From Cladopsammia gracilis (taxonomy: Eukaryota > Cnidaria > Anthozoa > Scleractinia > Dendrophylliidae): 64,000 nucleotides of DNA. Below are positions 48,759 through 60,259 of this stretch, in pieces. Location of the stretch: positions 1 through 64,000 of the forward strand of contig JAJGOT010000740.1 of the NCBI GenBank assembly GCA_022457155.1, read 5' to 3'. The stretch's first letter is position 1, and every line of letters starts with the position of its first letter. The notes beneath the pieces are model-generated. The model saw nothing but the letters and a program-made list of their open reading frames with translations. It was not told the origin of the DNA and did no database searches. A program made the position numbers and the translations under genes.

Positions 48759-51401
48759 ATGATCCTGAAGCCTTGGAAGATACAAGCAGGAACAGGTTTA
48801 ATATTTTATTTGTCCATATTGCTGCTTTTTCCCGCCACATCCGGCAATCACGATATAAGAGCTTACAAAGATGGCGACGTCATGTTGGGTGGCCTATTCA
48901 ACGTCCAATTTGCTGGTAACGGTGATCACTGCGGTGAACTTTACCTAACGGGACTGGGACACGTCGAGGCCATGATCTTCGCCATTGAGAGCGTGAACAA
49001 GAACCCAAATTTGCTTCCAAACATAACCGTTGGATACGATATCAGGAACTACTGTGAGAGCAGTGCTTTGGCTATGAAAATAACCTACGACTTCGTGTCT
49101 AACTCAAAGGCCAACAGTTCTGCTTTCGGCTATTCCACGAAGGTCAGGTCCAAGCCCATCTCAGCATTGATTGGCCCTACTTATTCCCGCAGTGCGGTAC
49201 TGGTGGGAAGCTTACTTCAGGTTGCTAATATTCCCGCCATTAGTCCGACTGCAACAAGCTCAGAGTTGAGTTCGCGATTGTACAAAGACTTTTTCAGGAT
49301 GGTTCCACCTGACAACTGGCAAGCAAAGGTCATGGCAGACATTATAGAGCTTTTCAACTGGACATACGTGGTGGCTGTGGGTTTAGATGACTCTTATGGT
49401 CGGAATGGTATTAGGGCGCTGGAAATAGAGTCGTACGCGAGAAAAAGCTTCTGCGTTGCTTTTTCGGATTTCATCCCACCGCTGGGCTATCAAAGGAAGA
49501 TCAAGCAAACTGTTGAGAAGATCAAACGAAAGCCAAACATTGGAGTGATCATCATATGGCTTTCTGGACATCATGTAAGGGCATTCTTAGCAGAGGTAAC
49601 CAATGAGAACGTTGAAAAAAAGACCTTCATATTTAGCGACTCAATCTCCTCGGGAGATGCAATATTTATTGACCCTCGCTTCATAATACTGGATGGTGCC
49701 CTGGGAATAAAGCCACGTGACTATCAAAATACCGCCTTTGAAGACCACCTAAAGAGGATCACTCCTGAAAACAAGGTTGAAACGAGGGCTGAGTGGTGGG
49801 ACGAATTCTGGAGATCACAGCTGAACTGCTCAACTAAACATTCTCCTGATTTTGGTGTTGCACCTTGCAAGAGAAATCTAACGTCATACCATGCGGTAAA
49901 AAAGTTACACAGCTCTTACAACTCGTATACTATTGACGCGGTTATGGCTTTAGCGCATGCGCTGGATAACATTTACAATTGCTCCGCTATGCATGAAGCA
50001 AAAGAAAAGGATAGCTGCCCTCCGGTTGAGCCTAACGTCAAGGGAAGCGATCTACGAGAGTACCTCAGAAACGTGAGTTTTAACGGTTTGACTGGCAAAG
50101 TGCAGTTTGACAGTGTTGGAGATCCTTTATCTGCTTCGTATGATATCGCAAACTTCCGACGTGATCCAAACACAGACAAAGCTCTCAGAAAGGTTATTGT
50201 TGGAGTTTGGGACAAAGAGACCACGCCCAATCTCCAGATAGATGTCTCCAACATACGTTGGAATTCCTATCCAAATAGTGTTTCAGGCCCGTTGTCCTTC
50301 TGTGCACCCGAATGCCTGCCTGGCACAATGAAGGCAATAACGACGCCATGCTGTTGGGACTGTGTTGAATGCCCACAAGGAACTATCAGCACTGAGCTTG
50401 GATCTAGAAGTTGCACAGAGTGTGATTCAGAGACAAAACCAAATAAAGGTCGTACTAAGTGTGAAAAATTACCGATCATTAACATCACGCTTACAAACGC
50501 CACTGGAATCAGCATAACAGTGGTGGCTTCCATCGGATTTGTTCTCACGCTGTTAGTTTGCACATCATACATCAAATTCTACGATACCCCAATAGTGAAG
50601 GCGTCAAGCAGAGAAGTTTCTGTCCTGTTGCTGTTTGGTATTGCAACTCTGTTTGTTTTGCCCGTTGTTGAACTTGGCGAGCCTAGCGATTTCCTTTGCA
50701 GTACAACAAATGTCTGGCGCTATTCTGCACTCAATGTCTGCATCACTGTGCTCTTTTTAAAGCTAACGCGGATCACAGGCGTCTTTGAGTTAGATAAAGT
50801 GGCGCAGCTGCTTAAACCGTGCTTTAAGAACGCAAAAAGGCAAGGTATTTCTATTTTCATGATCAATTCAGCCACCTTCTCTTTAATAGCGATATGGATG
50901 GCTTTTGATTCCCCTGGGCGCCAAAGGATCATCCGCTCGGACGAGTACATTTTTCTGGTGTGCAAACCTTTCTTCACCGACACTGGCCTCTCACTGTTCA
51001 TCGCCGTATGTGCCTGTATGCTGACCATGGCTTTCCTGTGCACGTATTATGCTTTTAAAGCCAGAGGCATCCCCGAGAACTTCAACGAAACAAAATACAT
51101 AGGATTCTCTATGTATATTCTACTTTTGTCCTCACTAGCCTATTACCCGGTTGTGTTTAATTTTGAAAGTTGGTATGTGGCACTTGTGTCTTGCTCGACG
51201 ACGTTAGTCACTTCCTTTGGTTTGTTGAGCTGCATGTTCGGGCCCAAACTCTACGTTCTTCTTTTCTGCCCCCAGCAAAACACCCTGGAAGCCGTCAGGT
51301 CACAGGTGTCGCAGTATTCCTTTAATGTATCAGGAACAAACGTTTTGCCTGCAGCCATTGACGTCAGCAGACGTAACGCTGTTGTGAAGCCCGTCGGCTA
51401 G
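48759..51401 (+). CDS. Class C GPCR, metabotropic glutamate receptor-like
   Basis: Intact 880-aa single-exon receptor at the cell surface. Residues 1-29 are a signal peptide (LIFYLSILLLFPATSG). About 40-490 is a Venus flytrap domain with LLPNITVGYDIRNYC, GPTYSRSAVLVGSLLQ and DDSYGRNGI. About 514-568 is a nine-cysteine domain (C515, 519, 531, 532, 535, 538, 552, 555, 568). About 584-836 holds seven membrane segments with the family signature TPIVKASSRE (610-619) and the FGPKLYVLLFCPQ end. By alignment from memory with mGluR1, the alpha-amino-acid contacts are kept (S143, T166, D185, Y213, D294 for S165, T188, D208, Y236, D318). Y74 and R78, which hold the glutamate side chain, are T64 and H68. 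So an amino-acid-like ligand other than glutamate is likely (inference). The tail is short. Start fixed by an upstream in-frame stop. Confidence 0.96.
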   Translation: MILKPWKIQAGTGLIFYLSILLLFPATSGNHDIRAYKDGDVMLGGLFNVQFAGNGDHCGELYLTGLGHVEAMIFAIESVNKNPNLLPNITVGYDIRNYCESSALAMKITYDFVSNSKANSSAFGYSTKVRSKPISALIGPTYSRSAVLVGSLLQVANIPAISPTATSSELSSRLYKDFFRMVPPDNWQAKVMADIIELFNWTYVVAVGLDDSYGRNGIRALEIESYARKSFCVAFSDFIPPLGYQRKIKQTVEKIKRKPNIGVIIIWLSGHHVRAFLAEVTNENVEKKTFIFSDSISSGDAIFIDPRFIILDGALGIKPRDYQNTAFEDHLKRITPENKVETRAEWWDEFWRSQLNCSTKHSPDFGVAPCKRNLTSYHAVKKLHSSYNSYTIDAVMALAHALDNIYNCSAMHEAKEKDSCPPVEPNVKGSDLREYLRNVSFNGLTGKVQFDSVGDPLSASYDIANFRRDPNTDKALRKVIVGVWDKETTPNLQIDVSNIRWNSYPNSVSGPLSFCAPECLPGTMKAITTPCCWDCVECPQGTISTELGSRSCTECDSETKPNKGRTKCEKLPIINITLTNATGISITVVASIGFVLTLLVCTSYIKFYDTPIVKASSREVSVLLLFGIATLFVLPVVELGEPSDFLCSTTNVWRYSALNVCITVLFLKLTRITGVFELDKVAQLLKPCFKNAKRQGISIFMINSATFSLIAIWMAFDSPGRQRIIRSDEYIFLVCKPFFTDTGLSLFIAVCACMLTMAFLCTYYAFKARGIPENFNETKYIGFSMYILLLSSLAYYPVVFNFESWYVALVSCSTTLVTSFGLLSCMFGPKLYVLLFCPQQNTLEAVRSQVSQYSFNVSGTNVLPAAIDVSRRNAVVKPVG

Positions 51402-51489
51402 TAGAAGTCAACTCCACTGAGCTATGCCATTAACGATGCAGTCCAGATAGCTTCACGTAGAGTTGCCGAGATGACTGTCGTGTTACGAA

Positions 51490-52015
51490 ATTAAGGGAGC
51501 TTCAGCAACCACGACGGCAACGCCAGCAAGAACGGCACAAAACAATAGTTTTTATGAGCGAAAACGTGCGTTTTAAATTTTGGTACATTTCCTTGCCGTT
51601 CCCTGTAACAAAGAACGTCAAATGATCAAATGATAGGTTTTGTGGAGAACGTGAACATACGACGGTAAGTTTTCCCTACTCTATTTGAACTTGAAAGCCA
51701 TACCTGCGAATTCAGCTCCTTGACAATAGTCCATTTTACAGTTGTGTGCTTGGTGACCTTGCCTTTGAGTGGAAGCGAGGCTGAAGGTGACCTTGCTTTG
51801 ATACAAACCTTTCTGCCTTTCATATGTTAATAAGGCTTTTCTCATGCTAACCAACTAAATTTACATCTGAAAAGCTCCAAGGTCTGTATCATAACAAGGT
51901 CACCTTCAGCCTCGCTTCCACTCAAAGGCAAGGTCACCAAGCACACAACTGTAAAATGGACTATTCAGATGACGTTTTTCTTGGCGTTGCCGTCGTGGTT
52001 GCTAAAGTTCCCCAT
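51490..52015. mobile_element. Dispersed non-autonomous element, copy with nested insertion
   Basis: Starts GGGAGCTTCAGCAACCACGA and ends GCCGTCGTGGTTGCTAAAGT, an inverted pair. The internal AAGAACGTCAAATGATCAAA is shared with copies at 20,690-20,960 and 52,140-52,490. A separate palindrome interrupts it at 51,725-51,965. Confidence 0.75.
51725..51965. mobile_element. 241-bp palindromic MITE nested in the copy at 51.5-52.0 kb
   Basis: AATAGTCCATTTTACAGTTG at the left is exactly inverted at the right end. The inverted repeats run about 70 bp (through GGCTGAAGGTGACCTTG) around a loop of about 100 bp. The other copies of the host repeat lack it. Confidence 0.8.
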
Positions 52016-52034
52016 TATTAAAACCGCCACCGAC

Positions 52035-52105
52035 GCCGCCTGCTTGGCTCAGTTGGAGGAGCACTATTATCCAGAGCGGGAGGTAATGGGTTCATATCCC
52101 GGTTG
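52035..52105 (+). tRNA. tRNA-like SINE head or tRNA pseudogene
   Basis: A box TGGCTCAGTTGGAGGAGC (52,045-52,062) and B box GGGTTCATATCCC (52,088-52,100), followed by GGTTGAACTAGAG. Stems are imperfect, and it lies between two copies of a mobile repeat, so a working tRNA is unlikely. Confidence 0.5.
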
Positions 52106-52139
52106 AACTAGAGTAGGGGAGAGTAGTAAAGTTTACTAA

Positions 52140-52490
52140 CTTGGAAGCTTAAGCACCCACGACTGCGACGGCAGCGAGAACGGCACAAAACAGTAGTTTT
52201 AATGAGCGTAAACAATTTTCATGCACGTGCGTTTTACATTTTGGTACAACGTCAAATGATCAAATATAAGGTTTTGTGGAGAACGTGAACTCTCGACGGT
52301 TAATTTTCCTGTCTCAGTATTTGAACTTAAAGGCCGACCCTACAAATTCAGATCCTGGACAATTCAGTCATATTAGACAAATTAAACAAATTGGCCATTG
52401 CAAAGTAGTTTAAAATAGAGCAAATAACTTTTTTCAAGTGACGTTTTCCTTGGCGTTGCCGTGGTCATTGTTTAAACTCCCTACGCAGGC
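52140..52490. mobile_element. Dispersed non-autonomous element, uninterrupted copy
   Basis: Ends GGAAGCTTAAGCACCCACGA and GCCGTGGTCATTGTTTAAAC. Same internal motifs as the copy at 51.5 kb, without its nested palindrome. Confidence 0.75.
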
Positions 52491-52634
52491 AATAGACGTA
52501 GTCTTTAATAAGTGGTACAAAAATGTACTTTTATTTTATTTTTTGTTTCCGTTTCCCCATGAAGATTTAAGATTTTAACCGTTAACCTTCAAACTCTTCA
52601 ATTACGGGTCACGTAACAAGAATTCAAACTTTAA

Positions 52635-52828
52635 AGAATCTGACCCACCCAGTTTGCATTGCGCGCATACGGGGTTCATCCGCCATTTTCAGGGCCCCGA
52701 AAGTCCATACTGTATTGTAGATGAGAAATTCACTCGAGCAAGAGGTGATATGCTTGCCCAAATATGGAATAGAGCCGTATCATAACAATAAGAGAAGCGT
52801 GCAATGCAAACTGGGTGGGTCAGACTCT
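52635..52828. mobile_element. 194-bp MITE with TTAA target duplication
   Basis: Termini AGAATCTGACCCACCCAGTT and the inverse of AGAGTCTGACCCACCCAGTT, about 28 bp with one mismatch. TTAA at 52,631-52,634 and 52,829-52,832. Confidence 0.8.
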
Positions 52829-52832
52829 TTAA

Positions 52833-55800
52833 GAATGTCTTTTTGATATAGAGCTATTTTTAGTACGAGCTCTTCCGAGGCTGTCTCCATAATGGTTAAC
52901 TCGTCCCCATAGGTAATCTCTTCAACTGACAACTTCAAAACAATATAACTTTAACATTTATTCAGCCATGTTACGGATATTCTGTACAAATCTGAAATCT
53001 GTTACACACTTTCCTCTTTAAAGTCTTTTAACAGCCAACATATTATAATTTACCAACTTTGGTTTCATCCATTAGAAAACACACCTTAACCCAGATAATG
53101 AAACCCTGTGTATTGTAAGCTAACCCAGGACTGCCGCCGCTAAATTTAACTTTTGTTTACAACTTTCCGAGTTATCAACGACGTCTGTCTTAAGCGCCCA
53201 AAATTTTGGCTTTGTTAAAATTGAGATGGCAGTAAATATATGAAAGAAATCATATTGAACTGCAAAAATGTATTCAACTGAGAAAATGCCGGGTCATCCC
53301 AGCGATGAACGCAATTAATGCAATTGCGATTTAAGTCTAAAAAAATTCCTAGGTTTTGTTACTTAAAATTAGCAGTAAAAAGTTCTTTAAAAAAGAAAAA
53401 TTAAAAAATTCTTGGAAATCTGTTTAATCCTGGGTTAGCGATAGTCGTCTTTCGCATAACTGGGTTCTTAACTAAAATAATACTTAAGCCGCTTGCCATT
53501 TGTCGTAGCTTGCTGGACAAATCTTAAAGGGACACTGTCCCGGCTGATGTATCGTGTTTTCATGATTATGGCCAAGAACTTGCTTTAGCTTGCTTTATTA
53601 TCTTGAGATAGGGAGAAAAATTGCCCATAGTGATTTAAGCCTCAAATAGCCCTTGCTGATTGCGGGCACAAGCTTTGTGAACCTATACTTAATTTGAAAA
53701 TAAAACTTCTTGTTGTTGTTGTTGTTGTTGTTGAATATTAACTAAAGAGACAAAATAACGCCTAAAAAAGTCAAAATTCCACAAGAATGGCAATTTTGAT
53801 TTCTTGACCGCCTGTCACGAAATCAAATTTGATGAACTTTAATCCACTTCCATCCTTGTAATCCTGCACTTTATCTCCAAACTACTGCTTCTGATTTGCT
53901 CTATAGAATCTTTTTATCCAATTTAGCTGTATATTTGGTGGTATTTGGCGATATAACATGGAAATAGATAAGTGAAATCTTGTTATTTCGGCGCGCCACC
54001 GTCCCTTGAAACGGAATGCACCTTTATGAAGACCTGTTCCCAATACAAGTCCGTGAAAATGGTTCATACCTTCTACGAATTGACCAGCCGGCCAGTTCTG
54101 AGAAATGGTAAGCGCCCTTAGTGTTTACGCAGGTATACGTATCCTATTCCCCACTCCAGAAACTATAAAAAAAAAATACCATAATACTCTTTAAGTAATG
54201 CTCCACATAAGAACTATAGTAAACTTCATTGTTCTGCGGCATTGGCTCTTTCCCACATAGAATATCTTTGGTTTCAAGAACAGAGGAGGAGCTGATGGTT
54301 CATAATTATATTTCATTATAAAAATAAAGAAAATCCATTTGCGTCAAATAAATTTTAGGAAATGTTCTTGCTTAACCAATCAGAATAGCAGAAGACAATA
54401 GCTAATAATTTTGCTTCTTTGATGAAGTTCCCCAAATACAATTATATCTTTTAAAACTTGCATGTTGTGCGATTGGGTCTCAAATTACTTGAAACCTAAA
54501 AAAAAAATAGACAAAATGCACCTTGAACCTTAAGTTTTTAGCAGTTTTTGAGTCTAGGCCAATGAGATCACTAGCTGTAACAATGAAAAAAGTTGACATT
54601 CCATCGTGCACTGCCGTTCAGCGCTATCCCTCTTATGTGGATCATTACTTAAAGTGCAGGTTTGGGTGATGCTTGATGTAAGCCTGATTTTTCCAATTTC
54701 TTTTGTTTTCAGCACGAACTGCACGTGCTATGCTTCAACTTCTTGGCAATTTGCATACAGTGCACATTTTGTATACGAACACACAATGCTACATCCTAGC
54801 GTTCCTACATGTACTCTGAATTCCATTGTGCCATTCTAACAAAGGAGACTTGAATAATCACACCCCGGTGAGGCTGAGCCTACACATAAGAGATTATTAT
54901 GGTATTTTTCGGAGTGGCCTATTCTGACTTTGTAGGTGTAGCCAGTTCCTGCAGACGGGCAAAAACCGATGTCCACCTTTGCTTGATTTACAGTACTGAG
55001 CCCATTACTTATTAATCCTTCACTCCCAAGAAGCCAAAATCAACACTGGCTGTGTGACGAAACGGATTTATTTATAACAGGAAACACACGCCAGACAATT
55101 TTAGCGTTGTCATGGTGACACTCCTCACCACGGAAAATAAAGAGACGGGTATCCGCAGTATACATTTCACTCTGCAGAGTGACTACTGTTGCAAGCCAGC
55201 ATCTCCCTTTAGGAACCATCTTTATAAAACCCCATTTGAAACATTTGTAAGTCAAACTTCTATATCTAGACACTCTTGTAAGCGACCACAACCCATAAAC
55301 CTTTTCCTGGGGAGGGGGGAGGGGGAGGGGGGAATACTGAGGGGAGGGGGTACATGGTAATGCGCAAGCTGTGGTGGTGTCCCTGGCAAGTATGGCGCAG
55401 CTGAATAATGTTTTTTGAAGAAAGCGTAAGCGACCAGCTTTCCTGATCCCGATGGTGGTCGCGCTTACTAGATTGTCGGCGTTAAGTGAGTCCGAATCAT
55501 GCAATTTCGAGTTTATACATGAATTCTGTAGTTAACTGCGGTAAGGGTGGTCTGATTGTACCCTTAAATACTTTATACATGTCCTAGCCTTGATATCCTG
55601 GACAACAGATGTTTTCATCGCGGCACTCTTTCGTAATATGAGAGACAAGACAGCGAGATAAAACCCTCTGGTACCAAGGATAGGCCTCGATTTCTGTCAG
55701 GACGTATAAACAGAGGGATAATGGGTGGGGTGAGGGGGCAACGGAAAACCTGTCACGCAATGCTAACACGGGGGAATGGGGAGGGGAGGGGGAAGGGGGG

Positions 55801-57737
55801 TGAAAATATGCGAAGAGCCTATGAAACGTTTAAATATCATTTAAAAAGAGTGAAGGGGGCATCAGTGCTCCGTCGAGCCTGATTAATCTACAGTAGTTGA
55901 ATTATTACCCTATTTCCCCCATTGTTCCTATTCAATTCTAACCATTCTATTCTTATTCCTGGTAATTTCTTGCGTTTTATTTTCAGTTGTTCAGTCGACT
56001 GGAGCAGACTGAACACACCATTAACTATCCAAATATGTAATGACCTCATTATTTTGCTAAGCAACTTTCTCTTATGTACGATAATATTTTAAATGGTAAT
56101 AACTTTCGAAAGCCTCTACTGCAACTTTCTGATTTTAAACGATTGATTGGTATTCTCGGGTAAAAGAGAAAACCCAAGTAAATATTTTAAATTAAAACAC
56201 TGAAAAAGAACAAATAGTAATCTTCGTGTCAGAACTTTGTTTAGCCTATCACGTAGAAGTTCTCTGGGTTCCTCACGCACTCCTTCGGTCACGCATGTTC
56301 ATGAGGACGTTGTGCGTGACGATCCAAAAGATGTCTTTGCATGGGACTACTGTAGGCTCGACTACCAGCCGCTGTTCGGGAAACGAGCCCGCGCTCCTCA
56401 GCGACCGGACGCGAGAAACCGGCGGAAATCGGGCCTAGGGACTACTGCAACTTGCTTTTATTAGAAAAAAGAAGCTTTACTGACCCCTTTTTAGTCCCAA
56501 ATCCCCACTCCAGAAAGGATTGGGGGGGGGGGGGGGGGGAGGAGGGGGGAGTAACTCCCATACATAAGCTGAGGGTATAGCTTTTAAGCCATTTTGGTCT
56601 TAAATATTCATTGGTATAAAATTTGACGACTTTGGTCTAGAAATGGGTAGGTTTGTTTTCTAATTTGAAAATGGATATAATATTTGACGTTTTGCCTTGA
56701 AAATGGAGGATTTTTAAGAGGCTATATCACCAGATTAATAACGACTTTGAAAAGCCATCAGAGGAAATCTAAAAATAATTGCCCGGTTTTGCTAACAATT
56801 ACTATTAGAGCACAGAAATTATAAATGTGTGTTTTTAGCAGCGGACAGCCAGGATGGAAATGGATTGCAACTTGAAAAATTTAGGCGAAGTTTTTTCAAG
56901 TTCTTCTCCCATGTCTTCAAAAAATCGATAAAAAAACGCAAGAAATGTTGAGGAGTCATCTCTAACTTCTAGATGATTCACCCAATCCCTGTAGTTAATA
57001 GACTGAATTCAAGCCACCTCATCTGATCCGGAGTCATCTACCACAATAGAGGTTAGAAGTCCAGGCTACCCCTAGTTTCTGGAACGGGGAATGCTTTCTA
57101 CAGTATTTGACACGGAAATTACTATTGTTTAGTTGCGTAAGATAAATTCCGTATCCACTTCCCTTTTATACTATACTACGCTACACTATACTACATTGTT
57201 ATACTAATGAGCGGTGGATACAACACCGAGGAGAACGATGCATTGGTTGTATTGCTAAGTTTTCTGCTGTTGAAACTGGACATTGCAAAGGATAGTTGAT
57301 GACACGAAACATGCCGTTTCATTTGTGATTTACTTTGGAAAATCCACGCTCTTATTAACAACTGCCCATGGATCATCACGCAATGCTTTGAGACGTGATG
57401 CGTGACGGACCAAAAGAGTGAATTGTAAGCTGTAAGAAAATTGCGTAAGATATTTATCAAAAGATATCTGCAAGAAGGATCTTGGACGAACTTGTAATAG
57501 AATCTTAAGCCAATGGATCCTTTCAAAATTTTCTATAAGTTAAAAAAATGTAGATAATGCATGACAAACCGAACACCATGCTGGCAATAAAATCCAATAC
57601 GTTACGTTATTGAGATGCTTCATCTGGGAAGAAACGTGTCATTCTGCGCAAATAAAGGGGATGCAAAATTGTTGTCATAGTAACCCCTGCATGGTAAGAC
57701 AGCACGGACAGACAGTGTTAAATTACTACTTGGACGT
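52833..57737. other. Intergenic, no gene recognised; possible retroposon tail at 53.7 kb
   Basis: A (TTG)n tail at 53,710-53,733 follows TTTGAAAATAAAACTTC and may be the 3' end of a SINE or LINE reaching back into 53.5 kb. G-rich runs occur at 55,310-55,350, 55,770-55,800 and 56,521-56,540. The 154-codon minus frame at 55,040-55,504 has no recognisable domain. The 3' UTR of the FARP-like gene should lie at the right edge. Confidence 0.4.
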
Positions 57738-57819
57738 CTAGGGAACAGCGCTGATCTGCCGGCTGAAAATACGAACTCTTGAAGAGCTCTGGGTTGCACT
57801 TGAGATCACTTCCATCCAC
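57738..57819 (-). CDS. FARP: FARP-like gene, last coding exon: end of PH2 and C-terminus
   Basis: Acceptor TTCTTTAG|GTGG at 57,821-57,820. One base completes the Arg codon split from the previous exon, then WMEVISSATQ, then a Ser/Arg-rich tail ending ISAVP and a TAG stop at 57,738-57,740. R-W-M-E-V-I is the closing helix of the FARP1/2 C-terminal PH domain. FARP proteins are FERM-RhoGEF-PH-PH adaptors acting on Rac/Rho at the membrane, in neurons of vertebrates in dendrite and synapse formation. This exon gives 26 residues after the split Arg. The tail is short compared with what I recall of vertebrate FARP1. Confidence 0.92.
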
Positions 57820-57869
57820 CTAAAGAAAGGAACAAAAACATCATTTACAAGTGTGATAAAAGGGGTATA

Positions 57870-58310
57870 CAGTCAACTCTCTCTAAGACGGACACCGTCG
57901 GGACCGGCCCCAACTGTCCGTCTTAGAGAGGTGTCCGGCTTATAGAGAGTCGAGGTAACGTGACACCAGTAATTCTGAGACAACAAAGCGGAACCTATGC
58001 ACAATGAATACACGTCTGTTTTAAGTCTGTTTTAAGTCGTTTACTTAAGCAATACCTACAAACTGGAACAAAAATAACATTGGAAAAGTGGACTCGTTTG
58101 TTCTTATTCAGCTATATGTTTCAGTTTTTAAGTATTTTTTACAAAAAAAGCACTTCTCAAGTGTCCGTTGACAGTTTCAGAGTGTCCGTTGTCCGTCTTA
58201 GAGAGGTGTCCATCTTATAGAGAGTTTAGTTACAGTAAAATGACTGAAAAACGGCAGGGGACATCACCCGATGTCCGTCTTATAGAGGTGTCCGTTAAGA
58301 GAGAGTTGAC
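57870..58310. mobile_element. MITE-like element with CAGTCAACTCTCTCT terminus, in FARP intron
   Basis: Left end CAGTCAACTCTCTCTAAGAC after a TA dinucleotide; right end the inverse, AAGAGAGAGTTGAC, missing its last bases. Internal inverted and direct copies of GTCCGTCTTAGAGAGGTGTC. A CAG-start with TA target is compatible with pogo/Tigger-type elements (inference). Confidence 0.65.
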
Positions 58311-59577
58311 TTTTTAACCCTGTATCGCTATCCAGTAGCACCTCAATAAAAACCGACCATCACTGGGTCGCCAAAGAACAAAATTCAAGAAAAATCCCAA
58401 ATTTCATTTTGTAAAATACTGAAAAACTAATTGTACCATGCAAAAGTACTGCTGAAGAGGTTTTATTTGAATGGTCACACCATAAGTTTTAGTCCACAGA
58501 CTCAAAAGTTAGAACAAATGGTACCATACAAAAGTACTGTTGAAGAGGTTTCACTTGAATAGTCACACCATAGGATTTCGTCAACAGACTCAAAAGTTAG
58601 AACTACATTACTAGTCTCCATAATTGACGCTGGGAGTGAAAGGGTTAAGGACGTTCGCGCAAAAATATTCTAACATTGATTTTGTTTACAAAACTTTGCT
58701 ACAACAAAAAATTGAAGGGTCACCGACTTTGCTTCCGAGATAAGATATTTGAAAGGCCGCCCTACTTTTGAAACAAATCGGTATTCCTTGCTCCAATGTC
58801 TGTTAGTCTAAAAATATTGCAAATTAATCTCCAGAATGGAACTTCCTATGTCAAATCTTATATGAGTGGGTCTATTAAACACATTAAATCAACTGGTGAC
58901 GTCCCTTAAAGTAAACCTAATTTTTAAATGACAGCATTTGCAAACCCTGACAGCCGCAAGTTGGCGGGATTCGATATTGCATGGGTAGAAAAATGGGACA
59001 ATTTTAAACTTCATACATTGATTTTTGTTCATTTTTTTTCACAATCCGTCGAGAATTAAAAAAGAAAATTATCTAGCCAAAAAAATGTTAGGATCACCAA
59101 CCATCCAAGAGAGTTAAATCTAAACAAAGTAAACACAACGGCTGTCATCTTTTTATCTGTTTAGATTTATTCCCTTGGGAGCGCTCGTGCGTGACGTAGC
59201 ATGGCGTTGCGACATGAATTGCGTGCGCAGTAAGGATGCGCATAAACAATTAGCGGGAACGCCTTTAAGTATGTTGATATGACTTAGCTTTTCTTCGAGA
59301 TTAAAAAAAATTGGCAAGAAACCTGCAAGCCAACAGCACGTTTCACACACGTGACAAGGTGGAAGCGATGGCCTCTGAGCATGCACCAGAATGTTATCAC
59401 CGCTGACTACCTGACAGAGCAGTTATTCACTTAACTCGTATTAACGCGGCTTCAATCAACATTGACTTGAAATGAATTCTTTTAGCTATTTTTTTATCCC
59501 TTCGTGCACATACATGCATTGTTAACACCTGTCTCTGGCTGTACAAAGTCTCCTTTCAAACTAAATGTATTTCATAC

Positions 59578-59669
59578 CTGAAGAAGGTATATTCATTTTC
59601 TGCTCTGAAGAAATAGACGTGTGTCTTGTATTGGAGTTTGAACACAAGATCCTTGTCAATACCATCCGC
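59578..59669 (-). CDS. FARP: FARP-like gene exon: PH2 strands and start of C-terminal helix
   Basis: Acceptor CCTTTACAG|GCGG and donor TTCTTCAG|GTATG; 92 bp, phase 0 in and phase 2 out. It reads ADGIDKDLVFKLQYKTHV then YFFRAENEYTFF. FKLxxKxHVYFFRAExEYTF is, from memory, characteristic of the second PH domain of FARP proteins, close to the FGD type. It joins in frame to the exons on both sides. In the plus-strand reading it is hidden between unrelated short frames. Confidence 0.93.
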
Positions 59670-59991
59670 CTGTAAAGGTAACGGACGAAATATAAGAAAT
59701 CAAAGGCTCCTATGAGCCAACCTTCTGACCCTCCCCTCTCCTACGGGTTTTGTTCCCCCGACCCACCCCCTCCCCCAAACCCTCTGGGTCCAACTCCCCA
59801 CCCTCCCATTCCTTCAACCCCGTCCTCATGGGTAAAGCAGATTACCATTACCCATCGCATTTGGAACGGTCAAAATACATGCGAAGGCCTTATGTACTTA
59901 TAACCAAGAAAAGTTTACAGCTGACAAAGGGCGTGAAAATTTGCATAATTATCCGGGTACACAATATGTCGTTCACGGGTAGTCCTGCACT

Positions 59992-60126
59992 TGTCCAAAC
60001 GATGTCTGTGATTCGCTAAGAAAACAACAGATTTGTCCCGCTGGGAAAGGAATTAGGGATAGAGGAATTGTTCAAGTGATATATCAATCAATATATCGTT
60101 CGCCAATCACAGACATCGTTTGGACA
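59992..60126. repeat. Inverted repeat of about 25 bp in FARP intron
   Basis: TGTCCAAACGATGTCTGTGA (59,992) is inverted at 60,102-60,126. The element spans about 135 bp and is probably a MITE. Confidence 0.7.
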
Positions 60127-60259
60127 GCTACGACCCTGCTCTCGTTCAACGCTTCCCGTATTCACGAGATAAAAAATAAGCACCCTGGCGTAACATCAAG
60201 GGAACATTCCAAATGGGCGTGACCTTACATTTAGCCCATGATTGGACTTATAAGCTTAC

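Noticed and set aside
55040..55504. 154-codon minus-strand ORF
   Set aside because: No domain, no splice or start support, and part of it lies over a G-rich low-complexity run; surrounding motifs look repetitive.
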